From: Rhodothermales bacterium
Lineage (GTDB): Bacteria > Bacteroidota > Rhodothermia > Rhodothermales > JANQRZ01
Reading direction: 5' to 3'
NCBI GenBank assembly: GCA_028284265.1
Contig: JANQRZ010000006.1
Coordinates: 62,001-126,000, forward strand
Length of the DNA stretch: 64,000 bases
The position numbers and the translations under genes were made by a program. The notes under the pieces were generated by a model, which made no database searches, was not told where the DNA came from, and saw nothing but the letters and a program-made list of their open reading frames with translations. Numbering within the stretch: position 1 is the first letter of the stretch; each line of letters begins with the position of its first letter. Shown here piece by piece: positions 15,661 to 25,218 of the stretch.

Positions 15661-18504
15661 ATGCCTACGATCAGCCCCGAACGCTGGCAACGCCTCGCCT
15701 CGATCTTGGACGACGCGCTCGACCTGCCGCCCGAGCGCCGGGATGCTTTCCTCGACACCGCCTGCCCTGACGACCCGGACCTCCGCGCCGAGATCGAAGC
15801 CCTGATCGAAGCCGACGAAGAGGCGGGCGGCTTCCTCGACGACTCGGCGGCGGGCTTCGCCCAGACCCTCCTCGAAGACCTCGAGCGGGTCACTGCCGGA
15901 CCACAGCCGGAATATGGCGAGCCGGTCGGACCCTACCGCATCGTCGAGGCCCTCGGACAGGGCGGAATGGGGACGGTCTACCTCGCCGAGCGGGCCGACG
16001 GGCAGTTCGAGCAGCGCGTCGCGCTCAAGCTGATCCGGCCCGGCATGGACCGGCGCGAAATCCTCCGCCGCTTCCTCCAAGAGCGACAGATCCTCGCCCG
16101 CCTCCAGCACCCCAACATCGCCCGCCTCCTCGACGGCGGCATGACCGACGAAGGCCAGCCCTACTTCGCGATGGAATTCGTCGAGGGCCAGCCCATCACG
16201 ATGTACTGCGACGCCCACCAGCTCACCATCGACGAGCGGCTCCGGCTGTTCCTCTCTGTGGCTGGGGCCGTGGCCTACGCCCACCGCAACCTCGTCATCC
16301 ACCGCGACCTCAAACCCTCCAACATCCTCATCGCCGAGGGCGAGAGCGCGACCCTGAACGACGGGACACCTCGCGTCAAACTGCTCGACTTCGGGATCGC
16401 CAAGCTGCTCCACAAGGACGACGCCGAGGAAACCCTCATCGAGACGCAGATGGGGCTGCGCGTGATGACGCCGGAGTATGCCGCCCCCGAGCAGGCCCGC
16501 GGCGATGCGGTCACGACCTCGACCGACATCTACGCACTCGGTGTGGTGCTCTACGAACTCCTCACCGGCCACCGGCCCTACGCCTTCGAGCGGCGGTCGG
16601 CGAGTGAGATGGAGCGCGTAATCTGCGAGGCCGAGCCGCCGCGTCCGAGCACCATCATCGCCCAGACAGAAGAGGTGCGCCGCTCCAGCGGGACGGTCGA
16701 GACGATCACACCGGACGATGTCGTGGCCGCGCGAGGCACGCCGGTGGACCGGCTCCGCCGCCGCCTCTCCGGCGACCTCGATACAATCCTCCTGAAGGCG
16801 CTCCGCAAGGAGCCGCACCGCCGATACGCCAGCGTCGAAGCCTTCATCGATGATATCTGCGCCCACCTCGACGGACGGCCCGTGGCGGCGCGGAAGGACT
16901 CGCCCGGCTACCGGGCGCGGAAGTTCATCCAGCGCCACCGCGTCGGGGTCGCAACGGCGGCGACGGCGGTCCTTCTCCTCGCCGCCGGTCTCATCGGGAC
17001 GCTCTGGCAGGCCCGCGCCGTGAGCCGCGAGGCCGCCCGCACCGAAGCCGTCAAGGACTTCCTCGTCAGCCTGTTCGAGGTGGCCGACCCCAGCGAAACG
17101 CGAGCCGATGAGATCACCGCCCGCGACCTGCTGGACCGAGGCGCGACGCGCATCGAGGACGTGCTGGCCGAAGAACCGGCACTCCAAGCCGAACTGATGG
17201 GTGTGCTCGGCGAGATCCACCTGAAGCTCGGCAGCTACGACCCTGCCCAAGACCTCCTCGAACAGGCGCTCGCGCTCCGCGAAGCCACCCATGGCCCCCG
17301 CCACGTCGAAGTCGCCGCCAGCCTCCACGCGCTCGGCGACCTCGCGCTCGACCGGAGCGCATTCGACGCGGCAGAAGACTACAGCCGCCGCGCCCTCGCC
17401 ATGCGCCGCGACCTCCTCGGCGAGCACCACCCGGACGTGGCCGCTTCCATGCTGACCGTCGCCCATGTCCTCCAGCGCAAGGGGGCCTATGACGAGGCCC
17501 AGCCGCTGTTTGAGGAGTCTCTCGCCATCAGCCGCGACGCCTACGGGGATGAGCACGAACAGGTAGCCGAGGTGCTCAATGACTTCGTTCTGCTCCAACG
17601 CGCGCAGGGCAACTTCGACGAGGCCGAATCCCTCGCCCGCGAAGCGCTCGCCATCCGCCGCTCGATCCTCGGCGAGGACCACCTCGATACGGCGACCTCC
17701 AAGAACAACCTCGCCATCATCCTCCGGGACAAGGACGAACTCGACGAGGCTGAGACGCTCTACCGGGAAGTGCTCGCCTTCGATATCGAGCGCCTCGGCG
17801 AGCGGCACCCCTACACGGCGACGGTCACGAACAACCTCGCCACGATCCTGAAGGAGCGCGGCAACTACGACGAGGCCGAAGTGCTCCAGCGCCGCGTCGT
17901 CGAACTCGACCTCGAAATCTTCGGCCCGAAGCACCGCTACGTCGCCCTCGCCAAGCACAACCTCGCCACGATCAACCGGATGCAGGGCGACTATGATGAG
18001 GCCGAGCGCCTAGAGCGCGAATCCCTCGCCCTCTACCGCGAACTGCTCGGCGATGAGCACCGCAGCATCGGCGAGACCTACGCCGCGCTGGCCGAGACCA
18101 TGCACGCCCGAGGTGACCTCAACGAAGCCACGCCGCTCTACGATCAGGCGCTCACGATACTCCGCAACACGCTGTCGGCTGATCACCCCAGCCTTGCCAC
18201 CGCACTCCTCGGCCAAGGACAACTACTGGACGATCAGGGTACGCCGAGCGAGGCCGAGGCCCCGTTGCGGGAGAGCCTGCGGATTCGAGAGGCGGCCTTC
18301 GGAGCGGACCATGTGCGGACCGCTGAGGCCCGCGTCGCCCTCGGCACCTGCCTGATGCACCGCGGCCAGATCGAGGCCGCCCGCGTGCTCCTCGACACCG
18401 GCTACGCCACCCTCCGCGCCCGGCGCGGCGACAACCACCGCCTCACCCGACAGGCCCGCACCGCCCTCGCGGAGTTGAACGCGATAGGCCCAGTAAGTGG
18501 CTGA
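15661..18504 (+). CDS. Transmembrane Ser/Thr protein kinase with C-terminal TPRs
   Basis: A 947-residue protein. After an ~85-residue acidic helical N-terminus comes a Hanks-type kinase domain with Gly-rich loop GQGGMGTVY (about 99-107), ATP lysine K123, catalytic HRDLKPSN (about 214-221) and DFGIAK (about 243-248), so it should be active. A single membrane helix follows at about 428-448. The outer or periplasmic half (about 480-940) is a series of TPR units of the NB-ARC/kinesin-light-chain type, each with a repeated LDEAETLYREVLA-like helix pair. It is encoded directly after an ECF sigma gene and is probably in the same operon, consistent with phospho-control of that sigma factor. A long open frame on the opposite strand is a codon-bias shadow. 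Confidence 0.93.
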   Translation: MPTISPERWQRLASILDDALDLPPERRDAFLDTACPDDPDLRAEIEALIEADEEAGGFLDDSAAGFAQTLLEDLERVTAGPQPEYGEPVGPYRIVEALGQGGMGTVYLAERADGQFEQRVALKLIRPGMDRREILRRFLQERQILARLQHPNIARLLDGGMTDEGQPYFAMEFVEGQPITMYCDAHQLTIDERLRLFLSVAGAVAYAHRNLVIHRDLKPSNILIAEGESATLNDGTPRVKLLDFGIAKLLHKDDAEETLIETQMGLRVMTPEYAAPEQARGDAVTTSTDIYALGVVLYELLTGHRPYAFERRSASEMERVICEAEPPRPSTIIAQTEEVRRSSGTVETITPDDVVAARGTPVDRLRRRLSGDLDTILLKALRKEPHRRYASVEAFIDDICAHLDGRPVAARKDSPGYRARKFIQRHRVGVATAATAVLLLAAGLIGTLWQARAVSREAARTEAVKDFLVSLFEVADPSETRADEITARDLLDRGATRIEDVLAEEPALQAELMGVLGEIHLKLGSYDPAQDLLEQALALREATHGPRHVEVAASLHALGDLALDRSAFDAAEDYSRRALAMRRDLLGEHHPDVAASMLTVAHVLQRKGAYDEAQPLFEESLAISRDAYGDEHEQVAEVLNDFVLLQRAQGNFDEAESLAREALAIRRSILGEDHLDTATSKNNLAIILRDKDELDEAETLYREVLAFDIERLGERHPYTATVTNNLATILKERGNYDEAEVLQRRVVELDLEIFGPKHRYVALAKHNLATINRMQGDYDEAERLERESLALYRELLGDEHRSIGETYAALAETMHARGDLNEATPLYDQALTILRNTLSADHPSLATALLGQGQLLDDQGTPSEAEAPLRESLRIREAAFGADHVRTAEARVALGTCLMHRGQIEAARVLLDTGYATLRARRGDNHRLTRQARTALAELNAIGPVSG

Positions 18505-18513
18505 GACACGATC

Positions 18514-18807
18514 TCAGCGAAATACGATCTCGCGGATGACCTCGCTGCCTAGCTCGGCGTTGAGGCGGTCGCACCACGGGCGGCGCTGGAGGTGCAACTG
18601 GTGCCGCCACGGAGCCGAGCGGACCTTGACGAACAGCGTGCCGTCCTTCACCCACGCCTTCTCCGTCACCCCGTTGATCTGCGGTCCGGCAAGCGCCGCC
18701 CACGCCTCCACCGCCCGCACCGCGTCGATCTTCTCGCGGTAGCCTGCCTTGTCGATCAGCTCGCGGAGCACGGCCCCGAGCGGCTGCGGCGTGTTGGAGT
18801 AGGCCAT
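18514..18807 (-). CDS. DciA-like DUF721 protein
   Basis: A 97-residue protein matching DUF721/DciA: LGAVLRELIDKAGY, then VEAWAALAGPQINGVTEKAWVKDG, then LFVKVRSAPWRHQLHLQR and a final LNAELGSEVIREIVFR. DciA relatives help load the replicative helicase DnaB. It converges on the kinase gene (9 bp between stops) and diverges from the sugar dehydrogenase gene. Confidence 0.85.
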   Translation of the reverse strand: MAYSNTPQPLGAVLRELIDKAGYREKIDAVRAVEAWAALAGPQINGVTEKAWVKDGTLFVKVRSAPWRHQLHLQRRPWCDRLNAELGSEVIREIVFR

Positions 18808-18873
18808 GGCGAACGTGCGGCGGAGTCAGCGGTAGGACGAGGGTAAGGTACACGCCACCTCGCCCCTCCCGCC

Positions 18874-20181
18874 ATGCGCTTTCTCCCCTGCCTCCTCCTC
18901 GCCCTCACCGGCTGCGCCGCTGACCCTCCAGCGTCAGGCGTGCCCGAGGTTCAGGCCGTCGAGATCGAAACTTTGGTAGCTTCTGCGCCGGACGAGATTC
19001 GGACCCAGCCGCTCGCGCCCCAGACCTACCGGATCACGCTCGACGATCTGCCGGAGCCGTTTGCTACTGAGTCAGCCCGAAAAAGCCCGAATGTGGTGGA
19101 CGTACCCAGTGACCCGGTGCTCTACGTGCCGGAGGGCTTCCGCGTCAACGTCTGGGCCGACGGGCTGGACCGTCCGCGCTGGCTCGCCCTCACGCCCGAG
19201 GGTGATGTGCTCGTGACCGAGACCCGCGCCAACCATATCCGTCGCCTTGCCGACACGGATGGCGACGGGGCTGCCGACGCACGCACCACCTTCGCCGACG
19301 CGAGCCACGGCCTCGACATCCCCTTCGGGATGGCCTTCGCCGAGACCGAGGCCGGTCCCTCGTTCTTTCTCGGCAATACGGCGGAAGTCCGACGCTACCC
19401 GTATACCGGCGGCGCGCTCGAAGGGCGGGGTGAAAAAATCGCTGACCTGCCGGGGGGAGGTTACAACCAGCACTGGACCCGCAACGTCGTCACCGATGGC
19501 GAGCACCTCTACGTCTCCATCGGCTCGCGCTCCAACGCCGACCCGGAGCCGCTGCCCCGCGCCTCGGTCCAGCGGATGAACTTCGACGGCTCGGACATGA
19601 CGACCTTCGCCCACGGCCTCCGCAACCCCGTCGGGCTGGACTTCCACCCGACGACCGGTGCGCTCTACACGACCGTCAACGAGCGCGACCGCCTCGGCGA
19701 CGGCCTCGTGCCCGACTATCTGACTCGCATCCAAGACGGTGAGTACTACGGCTGGCCCTACACCTACCTCACCCCCGACCTCCTTGACCCACGCCTGAGC
19801 GAGGGTGGGCGAAGCGAGCGGCCTGACCTCGCCGCGCAGACCCTCACGCCGGACGTGCTCTTCGAGGCCCACTCCGCCGCGCTCGGTCTTCAGTTCTACG
19901 ATGGGACGGTGTTTCCTGAACGCTACCGAGGCGGCGCGTTCGCCGCCTTCCGGGGGTCGTGGAATCGGAGCGAAGGAACGGGCTATAAGCTCGTCTTGAT
20001 CCCTTTCGCCGAGGGACGACCGACGGGCGGCTACGAGGATTTCCTCACCGGCTTTCTCATCGATCCGACCGGCCCGACGACGTGGGGACGGCCCGTCGGC
20101 TTGCTCGTGCTGCCGGACGGGAGCCTGCTCTTCACCGAGGAGATGAACGGACGCATCTACCGCGTGTGGTATGACGGATAG
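18874..20181 (+). CDS. Lipoprotein glucose/sorbosone-dehydrogenase-type beta-propeller
   Basis: A 435-residue protein with lipobox LTGC after a short signal, so it is probably envelope-anchored. The body is a six-bladed propeller of the PQQ-dependent sugar dehydrogenase/L-sorbosone dehydrogenase group: FRVNVWADGLDRPRWLALTPEGDVLV, LPGGGYNQHWTRNVV, LYVSIGSRSNADPEP, FAHGLRNPVGLDF and DGEYYGWPYTY. PQQ use is inferred from the family. No electron acceptor gene is adjacent. Confidence 0.87.
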   Translation: MRFLPCLLLALTGCAADPPASGVPEVQAVEIETLVASAPDEIRTQPLAPQTYRITLDDLPEPFATESARKSPNVVDVPSDPVLYVPEGFRVNVWADGLDRPRWLALTPEGDVLVTETRANHIRRLADTDGDGAADARTTFADASHGLDIPFGMAFAETEAGPSFFLGNTAEVRRYPYTGGALEGRGEKIADLPGGGYNQHWTRNVVTDGEHLYVSIGSRSNADPEPLPRASVQRMNFDGSDMTTFAHGLRNPVGLDFHPTTGALYTTVNERDRLGDGLVPDYLTRIQDGEYYGWPYTYLTPDLLDPRLSEGGRSERPDLAAQTLTPDVLFEAHSAALGLQFYDGTVFPERYRGGAFAAFRGSWNRSEGTGYKLVLIPFAEGRPTGGYEDFLTGFLIDPTGPTTWGRPVGLLVLPDGSLLFTEEMNGRIYRVWYDG

Positions 20182-20263
20182 GGCTAGGTGTTACCTCAAC
20201 CCCTTTCGCACCGGCTGACACGGGCGGCGCTGCTATCTTTCGTCTCGCTCTACGCCTCTGCCG

Positions 20264-21661
20264 ATGCTCCGACTCGTCGCCCTTCTTTTCGTCCTGACGC
20301 CCCATGCCCTCGCCCAGCCCGACACGCTCGACGTGGACGTGCTCGGGGCGATGCGGCTTGCGCTCGATAGCAGCCCGGAGGTCGAGATCGAGGCGGCGGG
20401 ACGAGACTTTGCGGCGGCGCGGGCGCGGCAGGCGCGGGCGGCGCGCTTCCTCACCGAGTTCAACCTCACGACGGGCCATGCCATCGCCCCCGGCCTGAGC
20501 GTCCCCGACGACAACACGCTGGCCCAAGACGAGCTCTACCTGAATCCCGGCGTCCGCAACGACTGGGACGACCCGCGCCCCTACAACGAGTTCACCGCCG
20601 AGGCTATCCAACCGATCTATACCTGGGGCGAACTCGGCGGCCAGATCAACGCCGCCGAGGCAGGGGTCGCCATCGAAGAGGCGAAGGTAGACGCCAAGGC
20701 GAGCGAGGTCGCCCTCCGCACCGGCGAACTCTACTACGGCCTCCTTCTCGCCGAGGCACTCTCAGCGATTGCCGTCGAAACAGGCGAGGCACTCGATACC
20801 GCTCAAGACGAACTGCAAACCCTGCTCGATGAAGGCGACGAGTCGGTGAGCGACGCCGACCTGTTTCAGCTTCGGCTGTTCGAGCAGGAGTACCTGCGGC
20901 AGCGGGCCGAGGTCGGCGAGCAGCGGGCGCTGGCGGTGTCGGCGCTCAGTCGGCAGATGCTCCGGCCCGGCGTGGCGGTGCGCGGCGGACCGCTCGAACC
21001 CCTCGCCTTCGTGCGAGACTCGCTCGACGTGTACCAGCAACTCGGCCTCGCCAACCGCGCCGAGCTTCGGCAGGCCGAGGCCGGGCTACGGGCACGCGAC
21101 GCGCTCGTCCGCGTGGCGAAGTCGGACTACTACCCCAAGCTGTTCATCGGCGGGACGGCGCGGGGGCGCTACGCAGCGGGCCGTACCCAGCAGGGCAATC
21201 CGTTCATCAGCGACTCGTTTCTCGGCGCGGGGATACGCTTTGGCGTAGGCGTGCGGCAGAACCTGACGTTTCTTCAGACGCGGGCGAAGGTCCAGCAGGC
21301 CGAAGCCGAGCGCGCCGAGGTCCGCTTCCAGAGCGAGGCCGCCGAGCAACTCATTCTGTTCGAGGTCGAGCAAGCCTACCGCCGCCTCGTAATTGCCGAA
21401 GCCGCGCTCGCCGCCCGCGACGAAGCCGTCCGTATTTCCGGCGAGTGGCTCCGTACCGAGCAGATCAACTTCGACCTCGCCCTCGGCGACGTGGACGACC
21501 TCATCGCCGCCGTCCGCGCCGACCTCGAAGGCCGCGCCGCCCGCCTCAAGGCGGTCCAGACCTACAACGTCGCCGTGCTTCGCCTCCTCCACGCCACCGG
21601 CACCCTCGCCGACCGCGTCGAGCGCGGCATAGCGTTTGAACCACATACGACAACGCCGTAA
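20264..21661 (+). CDS. TolC-family outer membrane efflux protein
   Basis: A 465-residue protein with a signal peptide (MLRLVALLFVLTPHALA) and two long helical repeats typical of outer membrane efflux proteins, with alternating Ala/Glu/Arg coiled-coil stretches such as RARQARAARFLTEF and AEAERAEVRFQSEAAEQLI. It should form the exit duct of a tripartite exporter or a type I secretion channel. No inner-membrane pump or adaptor gene is adjacent. An MlaC-like gene follows 62 bp downstream and may be cotranscribed. Confidence 0.88.
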   Translation: MLRLVALLFVLTPHALAQPDTLDVDVLGAMRLALDSSPEVEIEAAGRDFAAARARQARAARFLTEFNLTTGHAIAPGLSVPDDNTLAQDELYLNPGVRNDWDDPRPYNEFTAEAIQPIYTWGELGGQINAAEAGVAIEEAKVDAKASEVALRTGELYYGLLLAEALSAIAVETGEALDTAQDELQTLLDEGDESVSDADLFQLRLFEQEYLRQRAEVGEQRALAVSALSRQMLRPGVAVRGGPLEPLAFVRDSLDVYQQLGLANRAELRQAEAGLRARDALVRVAKSDYYPKLFIGGTARGRYAAGRTQQGNPFISDSFLGAGIRFGVGVRQNLTFLQTRAKVQQAEAERAEVRFQSEAAEQLILFEVEQAYRRLVIAEAALAARDEAVRISGEWLRTEQINFDLALGDVDDLIAAVRADLEGRAARLKAVQTYNVAVLRLLHATGTLADRVERGIAFEPHTTTP

Positions 21662-21723
21662 TTCCCCGTTTAGACACCGGACGCGGGCCTCCGCTCGCGC
21701 TTTCTCCAGACACCACGACCTCG

Positions 21724-22311
21724 ATGCTGCACAGACTCGTTCTCGTTCTTTTTGCCTTCCTGCTCGCCGTCCCCGTCTCGGCTCAGTCCGATGACATCGA
21801 GCAGATGCTCCGCCAGCGCGACACCGAAATCAAGGCCATCCTCGGCACCGGCACTCCGACCGCCGCCCAGCGCGACGAACTCCGCGAAGTCGTCAACGGG
21901 GTGATCGACTTCGAGGCGATGGCGCAGCAGGCCCTCGGCTCATTCTGGACCGAGCTTTCCGCCGCCCAGCGCACCGACTTCGCCGAGACCTTCGGCGGCG
22001 TCATCCGCGCCCAGAGCCTCGCCGACCTCGATCTCTACCGCGCCCGCGTGAGCTATGGCGATGTGGAGGTGAACGGTGCCACCGCAACAGCTCACACGAC
22101 CGCCCGCTCCGGCGATGTGGATGCCGCCGTGGTCTACGCCCTCGCCCGCAAAGACGGCGCGTGGTACGTCACCGACATTGAGATCGACGAGGTCAGCACC
22201 GTCGAAGGCTACGCGACCTCCTTCCAGCGTGTAATGAAGCGCAAGGGCGTTGAGGAGGGCTATGAGATGCTGATGGCAAGTCTCCGCAAGCGCCTCGCCC
22301 GCGCCGGATGA
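21724..22311 (+). CDS. mlaC: MlaC/Ttg2D-like periplasmic phospholipid-binding protein
   Basis: A 195-residue protein with a signal peptide (VLFAFLLAVPVSAQS) and the MlaC layout: helical RDTEIKAILGTGTPTAAQRDELREVV, the ligand-pocket motif VIDFEAMAQQALGSFWTELS, and a beta domain ending VTDIEIDEVSTVEGYATSF. MlaC carries lipids between the outer membrane and the MlaFEDB transporter. No mlaF, mlaE or mlaD gene is next to it; a TolC-like gene precedes it. Confidence 0.85.
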   Translation: MLHRLVLVLFAFLLAVPVSAQSDDIEQMLRQRDTEIKAILGTGTPTAAQRDELREVVNGVIDFEAMAQQALGSFWTELSAAQRTDFAETFGGVIRAQSLADLDLYRARVSYGDVEVNGATATAHTTARSGDVDAAVVYALARKDGAWYVTDIEIDEVSTVEGYATSFQRVMKRKGVEEGYEMLMASLRKRLARAG

Positions 22312-22317
22312 CTGTGC

Positions 22318-23940
22318 TTACTGCCGCGTGGCGAGGTGCCACAGGAACGCTAGCTCCGGGCGAACCGCGACGAAGGCGACGAGCCATAGGGCGGCGATAA
22401 CACCGAGCGGCGCGCCCAGTCCGAGCAGGAGGGCGCGCGGCATCGGTACGCGCGTGACGCGGCTGAAGTCAAAGAGCATCCGTACCGCCGCCACCGCTTC
22501 GATGAGCAACCAGGCCGTGAGCAGCAGCGGTACCCACCGGATCGTCGTGGGCTGCACCGCGGCCAGCACCGCCCCGACCATCAGCACCAGCACCGACCAC
22601 CGGCTCCACACCGCGAGGGTGAGGGCCTGGCCTGGACGGATGCGGTAGCTTTGTCCAGTGAGAACCAACAGCCACAGCATGTTCAGCAGCAGCCACACAC
22701 CGTAGACGATACCGACGAGCAGCACGACGGCAAGCGAAGCGCCGAGCAGCGCAAGCACACGCGCCTCCGCCTCCGGCTGCAGCCCGCCGACGAGCGCCTC
22801 CAGCACATCGGTCTCAGTCGCAGCGTAAAGCACCACTGCCCCGATCACTCCGGCGGAGAGTGCTAACACAACGGCCAGCAGGACGCCAGCCCACTCCTCT
22901 GCCGCCCGACCGCGCTGCAGGGCCTCACGGTAGTACGCGTGGCGGGCGAAATAGCGCGGTACGAGTTGCTGGAAGCGGGGTGCCAGCGCCAACATCACTG
23001 CAAACCCGATGGCTAGCAGCCAGCCGATGAGGACAAAGGTGGGCGTGTTGGCGCGCGTCACTGGCTCCGGCCCCGCATCAAACGCGAAGACGCGCTGTTC
23101 GCCGGTATAGAAGCCACGCAGGACCCCGAACGCTGGGCGCGTCACATCGTCGTCTTGAAACAGCCCATAGGGAGCCTCGACACCATCGCGCCACGCGAAA
23201 ACGAACACGGCAGCGGGTGGCGGCTCCAGCGCGAAAAGATCGGTGAGTCCGTTCTCGAGAAACCGGGCTTGGGCGGTCGGCGAACGGGGGGTCCGGTACC
23301 CCCCGTCTACGCGATCATCGACCGGCGTGCCGAAGCTACCAATGCCGACCGGCGTATCGTGCGCCGACCGCCAGCGAGAGACGAGGTCTAGCGGGTCGTG
23401 CCCTCGCGCATCAAGCAGCACGAGGTCTACCTGATCGCCGCATACGTCGTCCTCGATGAAGTGCGAGAGGTAGTAGGTCTTGGATTGCCCATCGGCACCG
23501 ACGCGCGCGGCGAGCGTCTGGATGTAGGCACAGGCCGCCGGGTCGCTCGTGTCCGAGTAGCGCGTCAGCCCAAACGCATACGCGGAGGGGTGCTGCTGGG
23601 CGAGGGCAAGGGCCGCATCTAGCTCGCGCTCGGCGAAGGCGAGCGTGTCCGCAAGACGCGCTGCCGGAAGGTTTGCCACCGGGAGGTCTTGGTAGAACTG
23701 AAGGCCCAAGAGGTCCGCCATCCGCAAAACGGGCGCGCGCGTGACAAGGTCAGTCCGCACCGCCTCAATGCCCACCTCGCGCATCGCCCGGAGGTCGCGC
23801 AGCGCGTCTTGCAAGTCCTCCGGCTGCCGCCACACGACGCCTTCCACGATGTGCGCCGTCCCGGAGGTAGCCGCCGGTTGCGCCGAAGCCGAGGCCACGG
23901 TCAGGGCAGCAAGCAGCAGCAGGAGCCGGGAAGAGAGCAT
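22318..23940 (-). CDS. Periplasmic glycosidase-like domain fused to polytopic membrane domain
   Basis: A 540-residue protein. A signal peptide (MLSSRLLLLLAALTVASASA) is followed by ~270 residues resembling the (beta/alpha)8 catalytic region of glycoside hydrolase family 2: an MREVGIEAVRTDLV strand, LRMADLLGLQFYQDLPV, and VFVFAWRDGVEAPYGLFQDD near the end. The C-terminal half has about six hydrophobic helices (for example FVLIGWLLAIGFAVMLALAP and LLNMLWLLVLTGQ). I do not see an obvious pair of catalytic glutamates, so the domain may be non-enzymatic. It converges on mlaC with 6 bp between stops. Confidence 0.7.
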   Translation of the reverse strand: MLSSRLLLLLAALTVASASAQPAATSGTAHIVEGVVWRQPEDLQDALRDLRAMREVGIEAVRTDLVTRAPVLRMADLLGLQFYQDLPVANLPAARLADTLAFAERELDAALALAQQHPSAYAFGLTRYSDTSDPAACAYIQTLAARVGADGQSKTYYLSHFIEDDVCGDQVDLVLLDARGHDPLDLVSRWRSAHDTPVGIGSFGTPVDDRVDGGYRTPRSPTAQARFLENGLTDLFALEPPPAAVFVFAWRDGVEAPYGLFQDDDVTRPAFGVLRGFYTGEQRVFAFDAGPEPVTRANTPTFVLIGWLLAIGFAVMLALAPRFQQLVPRYFARHAYYREALQRGRAAEEWAGVLLAVVLALSAGVIGAVVLYAATETDVLEALVGGLQPEAEARVLALLGASLAVVLLVGIVYGVWLLLNMLWLLVLTGQSYRIRPGQALTLAVWSRWSVLVLMVGAVLAAVQPTTIRWVPLLLTAWLLIEAVAAVRMLFDFSRVTRVPMPRALLLGLGAPLGVIAALWLVAFVAVRPELAFLWHLATRQ

Positions 23941-24018
23941 AGAGGTGACGAGAGGAGCCGACGCGCGTCGTGGAAGGTAGCACCGCCTGCCCTTCGAGGT
24001 CTAGCGCTCAAGGCGCTC

Positions 24019-25176
24019 TTACCGCCTCGGATCGCCGAGTGCCTGCGTCACCCGTTTCCCTAATGTGGCGAGCCGCTCGACCGGCTCGTTGCTGAAGACC
24101 AGCCGGACGAAGCGGTCGCCGTTGATCTTGCCCCAGTCACGCATTGGGGTGGCCGCGACGCCGTGACGCAGAAGGCAATCTGATGCCTCAAACGAACCCA
24201 AGCCGAGGCTCTTCACATCGAGAAGCTGCGACCAGCCACCTGCTGCGGGGATCATCTTGTAGCCATCGAGTTGTGCCGTCACGGTATCGCGGCGGCGCTC
24301 CCACGCGGCGAGGCAACGGCTGAAGTCGGCGTCCGGCTCATCGAGCGCAGCAAGGGCACCCGGTTGTGCGATGCCCGTCGGCGTAACGGCATTGTAGATA
24401 TGGACGCGGGCGATGTCATCGATCACCGGCCTCGGCCCCACGACCCAGCCCACGCGCCACCCGATCATCCGGTATTCCTTCGAGACCGACCCAACGGTGA
24501 TCGTCCGCTCGGCCATCCCGTCCAGCCCGGCGGGATGCGTGACGGCCCGCCCGTCGAAGAGGATGCGCTCCATCGCCGCGTTGTAGAGCAACCACAGGTC
24601 GCGCTCGCAGCAGAGGTCGGCAACGGCGGCCCACTCCTCGGCGTTCAGCACGGCCCCCGACGGCATCGAGGGGTTCATCAGGAAGAGGACGCGAGTGCGG
24701 TCGGTCACGGCGGCCCGGAGCGCATCGAGATCGAGCCACCATGCACCGTCCGCCTCGACGAACGGGACGAGCCGCGTCGTGCATCCGGCGAGGCGGGCAC
24801 GGTAGATCATCCCGGCATAGGTCGGGTCCGTAAGCACGACCTCGTCGCCGGGATCGGTCAGGGCCAGCAGGGCGTCGAACATGCCCTCCGTCGCGCCGCA
24901 TGTAATCACCACGTTGCCTGCATCGAAGCTCGTACCCGCATCCCGGTTGATGCGTGCGGCGACGGCTTCCCGGAGCGCGGTCTGCCCGACGAACGGGAGA
25001 TAGCTGTTCGCCTCATCCGTACCGATGGCCTCTCGCGTGGCAGACATGGCCGCCTCGGGAGGCGCGAGGTCGGTGTCAAGATTTTCGAGCCGCAGCACTC
25101 GTGCGTCGTTTCCGACAGCGGCGGCGACGCGGTCTATCGAGAAGCCGGGAATCCCGGCGAGGCGGTCAACAGACAT
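24019..25176 (-). CDS. PLP-dependent class I/II aminotransferase
   Basis: A 385-residue fold-type I aminotransferase. Visible elements are GATEGMFDALLALTDPGDEV (cofactor phosphate region), the Asp region FLMNPSMPSGAVLNAEEW, and the Schiff-base lysine in TVGSVSKEYRMIGWRVGW. A late RLVFSNEP segment is in the position of the carboxylate-binding Arg. The amino-acid substrate cannot be told. The T-run of the terminator of the upstream susCD operon ends only a few bases before this ATG, and no clear ribosome-binding site is visible, so expression control is unclear. Confidence 0.88.
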   Translation of the reverse strand: MSVDRLAGIPGFSIDRVAAAVGNDARVLRLENLDTDLAPPEAAMSATREAIGTDEANSYLPFVGQTALREAVAARINRDAGTSFDAGNVVITCGATEGMFDALLALTDPGDEVVLTDPTYAGMIYRARLAGCTTRLVPFVEADGAWWLDLDALRAAVTDRTRVLFLMNPSMPSGAVLNAEEWAAVADLCCERDLWLLYNAAMERILFDGRAVTHPAGLDGMAERTITVGSVSKEYRMIGWRVGWVVGPRPVIDDIARVHIYNAVTPTGIAQPGALAALDEPDADFSRCLAAWERRRDTVTAQLDGYKMIPAAGGWSQLLDVKSLGLGSFEASDCLLRHGVAATPMRDWGKINGDRFVRLVFSNEPVERLATLGKRVTQALGDPRR

Positions 25177-25181
25177 AGGAC

Positions 25182-25218
25182 AAAAAACGCGGGGCCGGAC
25201 TGCTGCCCGACCCCGCGT
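25182..25218 (-). terminator. Intrinsic terminator of the susCD operon
   Basis: Read on the minus strand, an 8-bp stem (ACGCGGGG / CCCCGCGT), extended inward by further GC pairs, is followed by TTTTTT. It lies 27 bp after the susD-like stop codon and directly before the aminotransferase start. Confidence 0.75.

Noticed and set aside
15646-17958. A 770-codon open frame on the minus strand opposite the kinase gene
   Set aside because: The plus strand encodes a kinase with all catalytic motifs. The minus frame has repetitive Val/Glu/Gly-rich composition and no motifs, as expected for a GC-rich shadow frame.
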